A DNA stretch of 64,000 bases, taken from Megasphaera vaginalis (ex Bordigoni et al. 2020) (lineage in GTDB: Bacteria > Bacillota > Negativicutes > Veillonellales > Megasphaeraceae). Positions 7,381 to 15,400 of the stretch are shown here, in pieces. The notes under the pieces are model-generated. The model was not told the DNA's origin. It searched no databases and was given only the letters and a program-made list of their open reading frames with translations. Position numbers and translations under genes: made by a program. The stretch is taken from contig NZ_OEQB01000001.1 in NCBI RefSeq assembly GCF_900240295.1, positions 1-64,000 on the forward strand, written 5' to 3'. Every line of letters begins with the position of its first letter. Position 1 is the stretch's first letter.

Positions 7381-8733
7381 TCAGATCATCAGCTTGCTCG
7401 ACCGTTTCCAAATGCCCATCTTTTCAGCTTCTTTGATCAGTTCGTCGCGGAAATCGGGATGAGCGATATTGATCAGCGCTTCCGCCCGCTGCCACGTCGA
7501 TTTCCCTTTCAACATGGCGTAACCATATTCCGTAACGATGTAATGGACGGCAGAACGCGGCGTCGTGACGACAGAGCCTTCGACCAGCAACGGCCTGATC
7601 AGCGATTCTTTTCGCCCGTCCTTCAGCGATCTCGTTGAATGCAGGCAAATGAAGCTCTTACCGCCGTTCGACAGAAATGCGCCCTGGGCAAAGTCCATCT
7701 GTCCGCCAGTACCGCTGACGTGACGATAACCTGCCGTTTCCGAGCAGACCTGGCCGTACAAATCGAGATTGACGCAGCCGTTGATCGAAATAAATTTATC
7801 AATACCGGAAACAACGCCGATATTGTTAACGTAGCTGACAGGCGCGTTGAAAACGACTTGGTTATTATCGATAAAATCGTAGAGCCGCTGTGTGCCGCCG
7901 GCAAAGCCGTACATGATCTTCCCTTTATCGCGGTTCTTATTACCCGTGATCTTACCGGCTTCATAAAGGTCTACATACGAATCGACGAGCATTTCCGTAT
8001 GGCCGCTCAGATCTCCGACGTCGGATTGGGCCAGCTTCGTGCCGATAGCCGAAGGAAGACTGCCGATCCCCAGTTGCAGCGTACTGCCGTCTTCAATCAT
8101 GCTGACGACGATATCGGCAATTTTATTATCCGAATCACTGGCGGGTTTATTCGGAATACACGGCATCGGCGAATTGCTGCCTTCAATAATATAATCGACA
8201 TTGGCGAGATTCAGTTCCGTTTCGTAGCCCAATGCTTTCGGGATATTTTTATTGACCTCGACGATGACGATATCCGCCGCCTTAAGTTCTCCGATAAGAT
8301 CGCCTGCTTGCGGACCGAGATTGAAATTCCCCCATTTATCCATCGGATGAACTTGAATCATCAACACATCGATGTGCCGCCAATACTTTGGCAGTTCGTT
8401 GAGCAAGATCGGCATGAACCAACAACGGCCGTCTTTGTTCATGTTACGGTCAAAGCCGTTGAAATGGCCAGACATGAATCGTACCTGCTCATTCGAATCG
8501 GAAGCCGTGTAAACGGCATACGGCGCTTCCTGCAAGGTTGTCGTGTAGCAAATCTCAAGTCCTTGGAGCTCTCCGTTGCGGATTCTTTCTGCCAGCGCCC
8601 GATCCAGATCCAGCGGAACGGAACAGCCGAATCCGTACGATACACGTTGACCGCTCTTCACGACCGACACGGCCTGTGCCGGTGTTACGAGCTTTTTACG
8701 ATACATTTCTGAAAGGCTCGCTATCGCGTACAT
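7381..8733 (-). CDS. Butyryl-CoA:acetate / 4-hydroxybutyrate CoA-transferase family protein
   Basis: A 450-residue cytoplasmic CoA-transferase of the acetyl-CoA hydrolase/transferase family. The catalytic Glu is expected at E247 (SGHTEMLVDS), which forms the glutamyl-CoA thioester. The glycine-rich LQLGIGSLPSAIG and the late motif SGTGGQMDF are clear, and the latter resembles butyryl-CoA:acetate transferases more than classical AbfT (SGVGGQ). The likely job is activating a short hydroxy- or unsaturated acid for the next enzyme, or releasing butyrate with gain of an acetyl-CoA. It is the first gene of a two-gene operon with the dehydratase-family flavoprotein. AAGGAGGGG precedes the start. Substrate preference cannot be fixed from sequence. 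Confidence 0.82.
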   Translation of the reverse strand: MYAIASLSEMYRKKLVTPAQAVSVVKSGQRVSYGFGCSVPLDLDRALAERIRNGELQGLEICYTTTLQEAPYAVYTASDSNEQVRFMSGHFNGFDRNMNKDGRCWFMPILLNELPKYWRHIDVLMIQVHPMDKWGNFNLGPQAGDLIGELKAADIVIVEVNKNIPKALGYETELNLANVDYIIEGSNSPMPCIPNKPASDSDNKIADIVVSMIEDGSTLQLGIGSLPSAIGTKLAQSDVGDLSGHTEMLVDSYVDLYEAGKITGNKNRDKGKIMYGFAGGTQRLYDFIDNNQVVFNAPVSYVNNIGVVSGIDKFISINGCVNLDLYGQVCSETAGYRHVSGTGGQMDFAQGAFLSNGGKSFICLHSTRSLKDGRKESLIRPLLVEGSVVTTPRSAVHYIVTEYGYAMLKGKSTWQRAEALINIAHPDFRDELIKEAEKMGIWKRSSKLMI

Positions 8734-8833
8734 ACAACTCCCCTCCTTTTTTCTACCCGTTTCGTCTCGATAACAACTGTATCTTTACTAAATATATAAG
8801 AAATATACATGCCAATTTTACATGGCAGAAAAG

Positions 8834-8850
8834 ATGCGATATATAAGCCA
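8834..8850 (-). promoter_or_regulatory. Sigma-54 (-24/-12) promoter of the CoA-transferase operon
   Basis: On the minus strand TGGCTTATATATCGCAT has the invariant GG and GC separated by exactly ten bases, matching TGGCACG-N4-TTGCA well at both ends. Transcription should start near 8824, giving a leader of about 90 bases before the CoA-transferase ATG at 8733. The adjacent sigma-54 activator gene and its upstream operators support the call. Confidence 0.75.
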
Positions 8851-8866
8851 TTTTCTGTCAATTACC

Positions 8867-8909
8867 AAAAAAAGAAAAGCGTCCTTGATGCATTCGTACA
8901 TCAAGGACG
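8867..8909 (-). terminator. Terminator of the sigma-54 activator gene
   Basis: On the minus strand an 11-bp stem (CGTCCTTGATG pairing with CATCAAGGACG, eight-base loop) is followed by CTTTTCTTTTTTTGG. The stem coincides with operator 1, so one sequence may serve both as RNA hairpin and DNA-binding site. Confidence 0.7.
8885..8904. promoter_or_regulatory. Operator 1 (TTGATG-N8-CATCAA), probable activator-binding site
   Basis: A perfect palindromic pair of half sites, TTGATG and CATCAA, eight bases apart. Its centre is about 70 bp upstream of the predicted sigma-54 start site. Two more copies with the same spacing lie further upstream, as expected for enhancer sites bound by the neighbouring regulator. 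Confidence 0.65.
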
Positions 8910-8954
8910 TCCCTTATCATCTTCCAACTGACTCTATTCCTGTGCCATTTATTA

Positions 8955-8974
8955 TTGATGCAAGACGACATCAC
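8955..8974. promoter_or_regulatory. Operator 2 (TTGATG-N8-CATCAC)
   Basis: Same half sites and spacing as operator 1 with one mismatch in the last base. Its centre is about 140 bp upstream of the predicted start, and it lies 21 bp (two helical turns) from operator 3. Confidence 0.6.
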
Positions 8975-8975
8975 A

Positions 8976-8995
8976 TTGATGCGTTAATGCATCAA
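8976..8995. promoter_or_regulatory. Operator 3 (TTGATG-N8-CATCAA) inside a 17-bp perfect palindrome
   Basis: The half sites are embedded in a perfect 17-bp inverted repeat with a six-base loop (8966-9005), overlapping the last codons and stop of the activator gene. Centre about 160 bp upstream of the predicted sigma-54 start. Confidence 0.65.
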
Positions 8996-10681
8996 TGTGA
9001 TGTCGAGTTCCCGTAATTTTCTGGATACGGTAGATTGATTCACTTTAAGGGCGTTCGCTATTTCCCGTGTAGTCTTATATCGCATTCTGGCATTCGCCAA
9101 CAATTGCCGCTCCGTCTCCCGCAACGCGTCTTGCAGGGGAATGATTCCTGCTACGGTAACTGCTGCCGCTTCCCGCTCATTAGTGTATTTATCCGGCAGA
9201 TCCTTCGGCATGAGCAGGTCGGACGGCGTCAGCACAATCATCGTTTCGATGACGTTTTCAAGCTCTCTCGTATTGCCGTACCAGTTCATATTGATCAGAA
9301 CGCGAGCCAAATCGATGGAAAGCTTTTTCCGCTTATGATAGCGCTTATTGAACTTCTCGATAAAAAAACGGGTCAACGGAATAATATCTTCGCGCCGCTC
9401 CCGAAGAGGCGGAACATTGATCTGGATGACGTTGAGCCGATAATACAGATCCTGCCGGAAAGTGCCTTCCTTGACCATTTCCCACAGATTGCGATTCGTC
9501 GCCGCAATGATCCGGACATCGACAGCTTTCGGCTTGGCGGCGCCGATCCGCAGAACTTCCTTCTCCTGAATAACGCGCAAGAGCTTGACCTGTGCCGCCA
9601 AACTCAGTTCACCGACTTCGTCAAGGAGCAACGTTCCCTTATCGGCCAATTCAAAGAAACCGAGTTTGCCCTGATGCCGCGCTCCTGTAAAGGACCCGCT
9701 TTCATAGCCGAAAAGTTCCGATTCGAACAACGAATCGGGAATGGCGCCGCAATTGATTTTTACGAACGCTTTGCCGTTCCGGCGACTCCTGCGGTAAATT
9801 TCATTGACAATAACCTCTTTTCCCGTCCCCGATTCCCCCGTCACGAGAACGATCGAATCGACATCGGATATGATACGAATCTTTTCCATCGTTTGCTTCA
9901 TCTTGCTGCTGTTGACGATCAGATCGCCGTTCTTTTCAATATTCATTACGACCATTTGTCTGACCTTCAATTTTTCCTGCTCAAGACTCTGACGCAACAG
10001 ATTCAATGCCGAAACGTCCTGAATATTTACGACGACGCTGGTCAGCCGTTTGTGGGAATCACAAATGGGAATGCCCGTATAAACGAGCATTTTATCCTTA
10101 AAATCGGAAGACACGGTCACCCGTTTCTTCGATTCCAGTACTTGCTTGACGATTGCTTCCTTGAAGATGCCTTTGGCGACGATTTCATCTGCAGCGTAGC
10201 CGAGCAGAGAACGCCTGTCGACTCCAAAGGTTTTCTCAATAGCCGCATTGACGCGAACAATGATTCCTTGCCTGTCGGTTACGATAATTCCGTCTGTCGC
10301 CGACTCCAAGATCGCATTCATTTCCCTGAATGTCGTGTTGACAATATCCAGCTCCTGTTGAGAGCAGACTTCATGTCCCGATTCATGCAGCACCAAAATA
10401 CTGCCGTTCCGGCCGCCTGCGCGCAGCCACGGATAGACATGGCAGATGATCCAATTTTCTCCGTTCTGCATGGAAAATCGCCCCTGCCCTTTCACCAGAT
10501 CGATTTGACTGCTGAAAGATGCCAATATTTCTTCGTAACTGACGCCGGTTTCTTCCACAAGACGCTTTGACGACTCATTCTTGCAAACAATATGTCCCTC
10601 GTTGTCGACGATAATCAGCGAACAATACAAAGCATTAAAGGCACAACTGTAATCAGCTGTCGTGAACCTGCCATTTTCCAT
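8984..10681 (-). CDS. Sigma-54 dependent transcriptional activator (PAS-PAS-AAA+-HTH)
   Basis: About 565 residues counted from the ATG at 10681, which has AAGGGGAG seven bases upstream; a longer frame from 10711 has no usable ribosome site. Two PAS-like sensory domains occupy roughly the first 220 residues. The AAA+ domain has Walker A GESGTGK, the sigma-54 contacting loop GSFTGA, and Walker B LLLDE. A Fis-type helix-turn-helix ends the protein (TTREIANALKVNQSTVSRKL). Such proteins bind enhancer sites and remodel sigma-54 RNA polymerase. The PAS domains suggest a small-molecule or redox signal rather than phosphorylation, since no receiver domain is present. Its target is almost surely the CoA-transferase operon immediately downstream. 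Confidence 0.93.
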   Translation of the reverse strand: MENGRFTTADYSCAFNALYCSLIIVDNEGHIVCKNESSKRLVEETGVSYEEILASFSSQIDLVKGQGRFSMQNGENWIICHVYPWLRAGGRNGSILVLHESGHEVCSQQELDIVNTTFREMNAILESATDGIIVTDRQGIIVRVNAAIEKTFGVDRRSLLGYAADEIVAKGIFKEAIVKQVLESKKRVTVSSDFKDKMLVYTGIPICDSHKRLTSVVVNIQDVSALNLLRQSLEQEKLKVRQMVVMNIEKNGDLIVNSSKMKQTMEKIRIISDVDSIVLVTGESGTGKEVIVNEIYRRSRRNGKAFVKINCGAIPDSLFESELFGYESGSFTGARHQGKLGFFELADKGTLLLDEVGELSLAAQVKLLRVIQEKEVLRIGAAKPKAVDVRIIAATNRNLWEMVKEGTFRQDLYYRLNVIQINVPPLRERREDIIPLTRFFIEKFNKRYHKRKKLSIDLARVLINMNWYGNTRELENVIETMIVLTPSDLLMPKDLPDKYTNEREAAAVTVAGIIPLQDALRETERQLLANARMRYKTTREIANALKVNQSTVSRKLRELDITLMH

Positions 10682-10956
10682 GCGCTGTCTCCCCTTTCCG
10701 GGTCCCTTCATTCCTTGTTATTCATCTTTTTTTATTATTATAACGTAATAAGGAAAAGCGCTGCAAGCCGTCATGCTTTTTTATTACGAACAATTGTCTT
10801 TATAAAAAGGACGCGATACGGTCAAGCACACCGCGGTGGTGATCAGCAGCCGGCGCTCAGCAAACCCATGCGTCAATGCCGCCTTCCTTTTCATTCATGC
10901 AGCCGAGACGATATCGAAAGCGCAAAGCGTGCCGGTATTCGTCATTTCCATACGCT

Positions 10957-10989
10957 AAAAAGGATCTGCCAGCGGTGACAGATCCTTTT
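10957..10989 (-). terminator. Terminator of the hslO-mtnP-mtnA-ahcY-mtaD operon
   Basis: A perfect 11-bp stem (AAAAGGATCTG) with a U-rich 3' side lies four bases past the mtaD stop. The remaining space up to 10681 holds the leader and promoter of the sigma-54 activator; no gene was seen there. Confidence 0.8.
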
Positions 10990-10992
10990 GCC

Positions 10993-12276
10993 TCAGGAAA
11001 GGGAACTCAACATCTTTTCTTTGCTTCGTTCCGCTTCGTATTTTATTTTTTCAATATCCAGCGTCGTAAATTCTTTGTTCTGCAGAAGCAGCTTGCCGTT
11101 GACGAACACCGTATCTACATCAAAACTGTTCGCCGCATAGGCCAGCAGGGATAAGGTGTCATTTTTCGGATACCAGTGCAGGCCTTCTCTGTCAATAAGC
11201 GTAATATCCGCTTTCCAACCGACTTCCAGCTTGCCGATATCGCTGTATCCCAGTGCCTTTGCGCCGCCTTCCGTAAGCAAATGAACGGCTTTTTCCGCCG
11301 GAATGACAAGGGGATCAAAGGTATCGGCTTTATGAATCAACGCCGCTAAATGCATTTCTTCCATTATATCGAGATTATTGTTGCTCGAGGCGCCGTCCGT
11401 TCCCAGACCGACGATAACGCCTTTTTCCAGCAGCTTGGGAACAGGCGCGACGCCGCTGGCCAATTTCAGATTGCTGCCGGGATTGTGGGCGACACGGACG
11501 TGTTTCGCCGCTAAAATATCGATGTCGTCGTCATCGACCCAAACACAGTGCGCCGCCAGGCAGCCACAGTCGAATACGCCCAGGTCGTCGGCCCAAGCAA
11601 TGGGGGACTTGCCGTATTCCTTGCGGACCGTTTCGACTTCGCCCTTCGTTTCGCTAAGGTGCATGTGAATTTCGGCGCCCAGTTCGCCGGCTGCCGCCAC
11701 GACTTGCCGCATATACGCCGTCGGGCAGGTATACGGTGCGTGCGGGCCGAACATGACGGTTATCCGGCCGTCGCCACGGCGGTGCCACGTCCGGAAGAGA
11801 TCCTTATTCTCCTGCAACGCCGCCTGGGCATTCGGCGTAATCCCCGTAAGGCCGCGGCTCAAAGCGGCGCGGATACCGGTCTCTTCGACGGCGCGCGCCA
11901 CATCGTCCATGAAAAAATACATATCGGCAAAGCTTGTCGTGCCGCAGCGAAGCATTTCCGCAATCCCCAACCGCGCCTGCGCATAGACGATATCACCGTC
12001 CAATTTCGCTTCTGCCGGCCAGATTTTCTTTTCCAGCCAATCCATGAGCCGCATGTCATCGGCATAGCTGCGAAAAGCCGTCATGGCAATATGATTATGC
12101 GTGTTGACAAAACCCGGCGTGGCCAACATGCCCTTGCCGTCAATCACGACGTCATAATCTCCATCGGCAGTTGCCGGAAAGGCCGTGATCCGGTCATCGG
12201 TAATAACGAGATTTTTCCCTTCTTCGACGATATGGTTGCGATAGAGCGCAATATTTTTCAACAATGTTTTCGTCAT
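10993..12276 (-). CDS. mtaD: 5-methylthioadenosine / S-adenosylhomocysteine deaminase
   Basis: A 427-residue amidohydrolase-superfamily enzyme. The metal-binding HxH lies in GFVNTHNHIAMTA, with further ligands in MHLSETKGE and AHCVW, and the catalytic Asp in GLGTDGASSNNNLD. It deaminates MTA or SAH (and often adenosine) to the inosyl derivative. The ATG at 12276 is preferred over an in-frame TTG at 12297, because AAAGGCGG precedes it and the longer form would run into ahcY. It overlaps the ahcY stop by a short interval and is the last gene of the operon. Having both this deaminase and AhcY gives the cell two exits for SAH. Confidence 0.9.
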   Translation of the reverse strand: MTKTLLKNIALYRNHIVEEGKNLVITDDRITAFPATADGDYDVVIDGKGMLATPGFVNTHNHIAMTAFRSYADDMRLMDWLEKKIWPAEAKLDGDIVYAQARLGIAEMLRCGTTSFADMYFFMDDVARAVEETGIRAALSRGLTGITPNAQAALQENKDLFRTWHRRGDGRITVMFGPHAPYTCPTAYMRQVVAAAGELGAEIHMHLSETKGEVETVRKEYGKSPIAWADDLGVFDCGCLAAHCVWVDDDDIDILAAKHVRVAHNPGSNLKLASGVAPVPKLLEKGVIVGLGTDGASSNNNLDIMEEMHLAALIHKADTFDPLVIPAEKAVHLLTEGGAKALGYSDIGKLEVGWKADITLIDREGLHWYPKNDTLSLLAYAANSFDVDTVFVNGKLLLQNKEFTTLDIEKIKYEAERSKEKMLSSLS

Positions 12277-12289
12277 CGGTCCGCCTTTC

Positions 12290-13531
12290 CTAATCAAGAT
12301 TCAAATAGGTCCGTTGTTCTGCCGAAAGCGTATCGATACCGTAGCCCATCGATTTCAGCTTGATGGAGGCAATTTCCGTATCAATCGTGTGAGGCAGGAC
12401 ATAAACGTGATTTTCCAGCGTGCCGTGATTTTCCAAGATATACTTCGCCGCCAGAGCCTGAACGGCAAAGGACAGATCCATAATCTCAGCAGGATGCCCG
12501 TCACCGGCGGCGAGATTGACCAGCCGCCCCTCTGCCAGCAGATTGATGATATGGCCGTTCGGCAATTCATACCCTTCAATATTATGGCGCGCCGCAAAGT
12601 GGCGGACTGCCAGAGCCTCCAGTTCCAGCTTGTTGATTTCCACGTCAAAGTGACCGGCATTAGCCAGCAGGACACCGTCTTTCATCTCTTTCATATGTTC
12701 ACCGCGTATAACGTCTTTATCACCGGTCAGGGTCACAAAAATATCCCCTACTTTGGCAGCCGCCGCCATAGGCATGACCTCAAAGCCATCAAAAACAGCT
12801 TCAATGGCTTTAATCGGATCAACTTCGGTGACGATAACATGGGCTCCCAGTCCCTTGGCGCGCATGGCGCAGCCGCGGCCGCACCAACCGTAACCGCCGA
12901 TGACGACTTTTTTGCCGACAACGGTCAGATTTGTCGTACGCATAATGCCGTCCCAAGTCGACTGTCCCGTGCCGTAACGATTGTCGAAAAGATACTTACA
13001 ATACGAATCATTGGCTGCAATCATGGGAAAGCGCAGCTTCCCCGCTTTATCGAGGCCGTGAAGGCGATTGACGCCAGTCGTCGTTTCTTCCGTGCCGCCG
13101 AGAAGGTTCTCCAGCGCGTCCTGCCGCGACGTGTGGAGAAGGCCGACGAGATCGCCGCCGTCGTCGATGATGATCTCCGGATGATGATCCAAGGCCTTAT
13201 GCAAATACATAAAATAGTCCTCTTCCGTGCAGCCGTATGTGGCATAAACGGTCAATCCGTCTTCGACCAGAGCGGCGGCGACGTCATCTTGTGTCGAAAG
13301 CGGATTGCTGCCTGTCACGACAACGTTGGCGCCGGCGCGGCTCAGCACCGTCGCCAGATACGCCGTCTTGGCTTCCAGATGGACGCTGACAACAACGGTT
13401 TTGCCGCGAAAAGTCTGTTCTTTTTTTAAGCTGTCGCCAATCGCGTTCAGCGTCGGCATGTAGTGATCTACCCACCTGATCTTCTGCTGACCGCTTTTGG
13501 CCAAAGAACGGTCACGAATGATTGATTCCAT
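12290..13531 (-). CDS. ahcY: Adenosylhomocysteinase (S-adenosylhomocysteine hydrolase)
   Basis: A 413-residue NAD-dependent enzyme that reversibly splits SAH to adenosine and homocysteine, relieving product inhibition of methyltransferases. The NAD-binding Rossmann motif (VIGGYGWCGRG) is clear, with substrate-site motifs VHLEAKTA, YGCTEED, DDGGDL and the C-terminal NLAAGDGHP. The length fits the shorter prokaryotic/archaeal type that lacks the 40-residue insertion. Its start codon shares one base with the mtnA stop (TAATG), indicating translational coupling. Confidence 0.95.
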   Translation of the reverse strand: MESIIRDRSLAKSGQQKIRWVDHYMPTLNAIGDSLKKEQTFRGKTVVVSVHLEAKTAYLATVLSRAGANVVVTGSNPLSTQDDVAAALVEDGLTVYATYGCTEEDYFMYLHKALDHHPEIIIDDGGDLVGLLHTSRQDALENLLGGTEETTTGVNRLHGLDKAGKLRFPMIAANDSYCKYLFDNRYGTGQSTWDGIMRTTNLTVVGKKVVIGGYGWCGRGCAMRAKGLGAHVIVTEVDPIKAIEAVFDGFEVMPMAAAAKVGDIFVTLTGDKDVIRGEHMKEMKDGVLLANAGHFDVEINKLELEALAVRHFAARHNIEGYELPNGHIINLLAEGRLVNLAAGDGHPAEIMDLSFAVQALAAKYILENHGTLENHVYVLPHTIDTEIASIKLKSMGYGIDTLSAEQRTYLNLD

Positions 13532-14601
13532 TACAAAACCACTCCCTTTTTCTGAAAAAATTGCGTCACCTGTCTCGCATCAGGTTCGGAAATTACGCCT
13601 GCTTCCGTAAAAATGGCGGTAATATACTCGTGCGGCGTTACGTCGAAAGCGGGATTGAAAACGGCGACGTCCGCCGGTGCTGACGCCTGCCCCTGAAATT
13701 GCCGGACTTCCTGATGGTCCCGCTCTTCAATCGGAATCGATACGCCCGTTTCCATTTGCAGGTCGAAAGTCGATATCGGCGCGGCGACATAAAAAGGAAT
13801 GCGGTGCTCCCTGGCCAGGATCGCCACCCCGTAAGTGCCGATCTTGTTGGCCGTATCGCCGTTTCCCGTAATCCTGTCGGCGCCGACGATAACGGCGTCG
13901 ATCTCCTTCGTCCGCATGACCCAGGCCGCCATATTATCCGTAATCAGCGTAACGGGAATACCGTCGGCATGCAGTTCCGTTGCCGTCAGCCTGGCGCCTT
14001 GCAGCAGCGGCCGCGTTTCGTCGGCATAAACCATATTGACGAGACCGCGCGCATGCGAGGCCCGGATCACGCCGAGAGCCGTGCCGATGCCGGCAGTCGC
14101 CAACGCGCCGGCATTGCAATGCGTCAGGATATTCAGCTTCTTTCCCGCCTTGCACAGGCATGCGGCGCCGTACGCCGAAAGGCGCCGATTGACGGTGATA
14201 TCTTCGGCGCAGATAGCATTAGCTAACGCTTCCAATGCGTCCGCAATCAGGGCCGGGTCGTTTTCGGCCTGCAACTCGGCGGCCCGCCGTTCCATCTTCG
14301 CTAAGGCCCAATGCAGATTGACCGCCGTCGGTCTTGCCGCGTCGAGGTCAAGGCAGATGGCGTGCAGCTGCGTTAGCAAAGCGGCACTATCGGCAACGCC
14401 GCCCTGCACCAGCGCTCTAGCCGCCAGGACAACGGCATAGGCGGCGGCGACGCCGATGGCCGGCGCGCCGCGGACAGCGAGAACGGCAATGGCCCGGCGC
14501 ACGTCCTGCCAGGAACGGCAAGACAAGTAGCGCTCCTGCAACGGCAGCGCCGTCTGATCCAGCAGCAGCAGTTCATTCCCTTTCCAATGCAGCGTTTCCA
14601 T
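13531..14601 (-). CDS. mtnA: Methylthioribose-1-phosphate isomerase
   Basis: A 356-residue enzyme of the eIF2B-like family that converts 5-methylthioribose-1-phosphate to methylthioribulose-1-phosphate in methionine salvage. Motifs seen include RGAPAIGVAAAYA, the Cys in THCNAGALAT, the proton-shuttling Asp in VIVGADRITGNGD, and NKIGTY. The start at 14601 overlaps the mtnP stop by one base (TGATG), so it is preferred over an upstream in-frame start. No mtnB, mtnC, mtnD, mtnK or mtnW gene lies nearby, so this locus covers only the first two steps. Confidence 0.93.
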   Translation of the reverse strand: METLHWKGNELLLLDQTALPLQERYLSCRSWQDVRRAIAVLAVRGAPAIGVAAAYAVVLAARALVQGGVADSAALLTQLHAICLDLDAARPTAVNLHWALAKMERRAAELQAENDPALIADALEALANAICAEDITVNRRLSAYGAACLCKAGKKLNILTHCNAGALATAGIGTALGVIRASHARGLVNMVYADETRPLLQGARLTATELHADGIPVTLITDNMAAWVMRTKEIDAVIVGADRITGNGDTANKIGTYGVAILAREHRIPFYVAAPISTFDLQMETGVSIPIEERDHQEVRQFQGQASAPADVAVFNPAFDVTPHEYITAIFTEAGVISEPDARQVTQFFQKKGVVL

Positions 14602-15395
14602 CAGACAGAAAACCCTCCGTAAGCCTGCAGCGTATGGCGGCAAGAACAATCTTCCCCTTCGGCGTACAGCTCGATCGCCCGCATCAGCAACGTCCGCAAA
14701 CGCAGTGAATTCTTGGCCATGCTTTCCACGACTTCTTCATGTGTCAGCGGCTGCGGCGAAATACCGGCGGCAAAATTGGTAACCATGGAAACGGTAGCGT
14801 AGCAGATCTCGGCTTCCCTGGCAAGACAAACTTCGGGGACATTGGTCATCCCGACGAGATCGCCGCCGAATTGAGCGAACATCCTGATTTCCGCAGGTGT
14901 CTCAAAACGCGGACCTTCCGTGCAAACGTAGGTGCCGCCGTTATGGACGGAATACCCCAGCGCCGCGCCTGCCTGCATCACCGTCTCGCGCAGCGCCGGG
15001 CAGTAGGGATCGGTCATGTCGACGTGAACGACGCCGTTCTGCCCGCCGTCGAAGAAGGACGTGTGTCGCGATTTCGTGAAATCGAGAAACTGGTCTGGCA
15101 AGACAAAATCATCAGGCTTGTCGTCAAGATTCAATGAACCTACTGCCGTCGTCGATAAAATCGCCGTTACGCCGAGCTTTTTCAACCCCAAAATGTTGGC
15201 GCGGTAATTGATCAAATGCGGCGGAATCGAATGCGTTTTGCCGTGGCGCGGCAAAAAAACGATATCCTTTCCTTTATAAGTACCCTGCATGTACCGGATC
15301 GTACCGTAATAATTCTGCTGCTGTCCTTCTTTGACATGTTCTAGCATCGTGGCATCACAGACGCCGGTACCGCCGATAATCGCAATGAGTCCCAT
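14601..15395 (-). CDS. mtnP: S-methyl-5'-thioadenosine phosphorylase
   Basis: About 264 residues, a PNP/MTAP-family enzyme that cleaves methylthioadenosine with phosphate to adenine and 5-methylthioribose-1-phosphate, feeding MtnA. Visible motifs are IIGGTGVCD at the N terminus, PRHGKTHSIPPHLINYRAN (phosphate and base site), STTAVGSL, and GMTNVPEVCLAREAEICYA (ribose and purine site). The ATG at 15395 follows AAGGGGTG by six bases; a GTG three codons earlier overlaps the hslO stop and is less likely. The operon position directly before mtnA fits its pathway role. Confidence 0.93.
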   Translation of the reverse strand: MGLIAIIGGTGVCDATMLEHVKEGQQQNYYGTIRYMQGTYKGKDIVFLPRHGKTHSIPPHLINYRANILGLKKLGVTAILSTTAVGSLNLDDKPDDFVLPDQFLDFTKSRHTSFFDGGQNGVVHVDMTDPYCPALRETVMQAGAALGYSVHNGGTYVCTEGPRFETPAEIRMFAQFGGDLVGMTNVPEVCLAREAEICYATVSMVTNFAAGISPQPLTHEEVVESMAKNSLRLRTLLMRAIELYAEGEDCSCRHTLQAYGGFSV

Positions 15396-15400
15396 GCTGA

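Noticed and set aside
8823-8837. A plus-strand GG-N10-GC element (TGGCAGA-N4-ATGC) overlapping the region of the sigma-54 promoter
   Set aside because: It would transcribe into the antisense of the activator gene and has no target gene. The minus-strand element is a better match in the -12 region and faces the operon.
8966-9005. The 17-bp perfect palindrome at the end of the activator gene as a terminator
   Set aside because: No T-run follows on either strand, and a better terminator lies 60-100 bases downstream. The match to the operator pattern is a better explanation.
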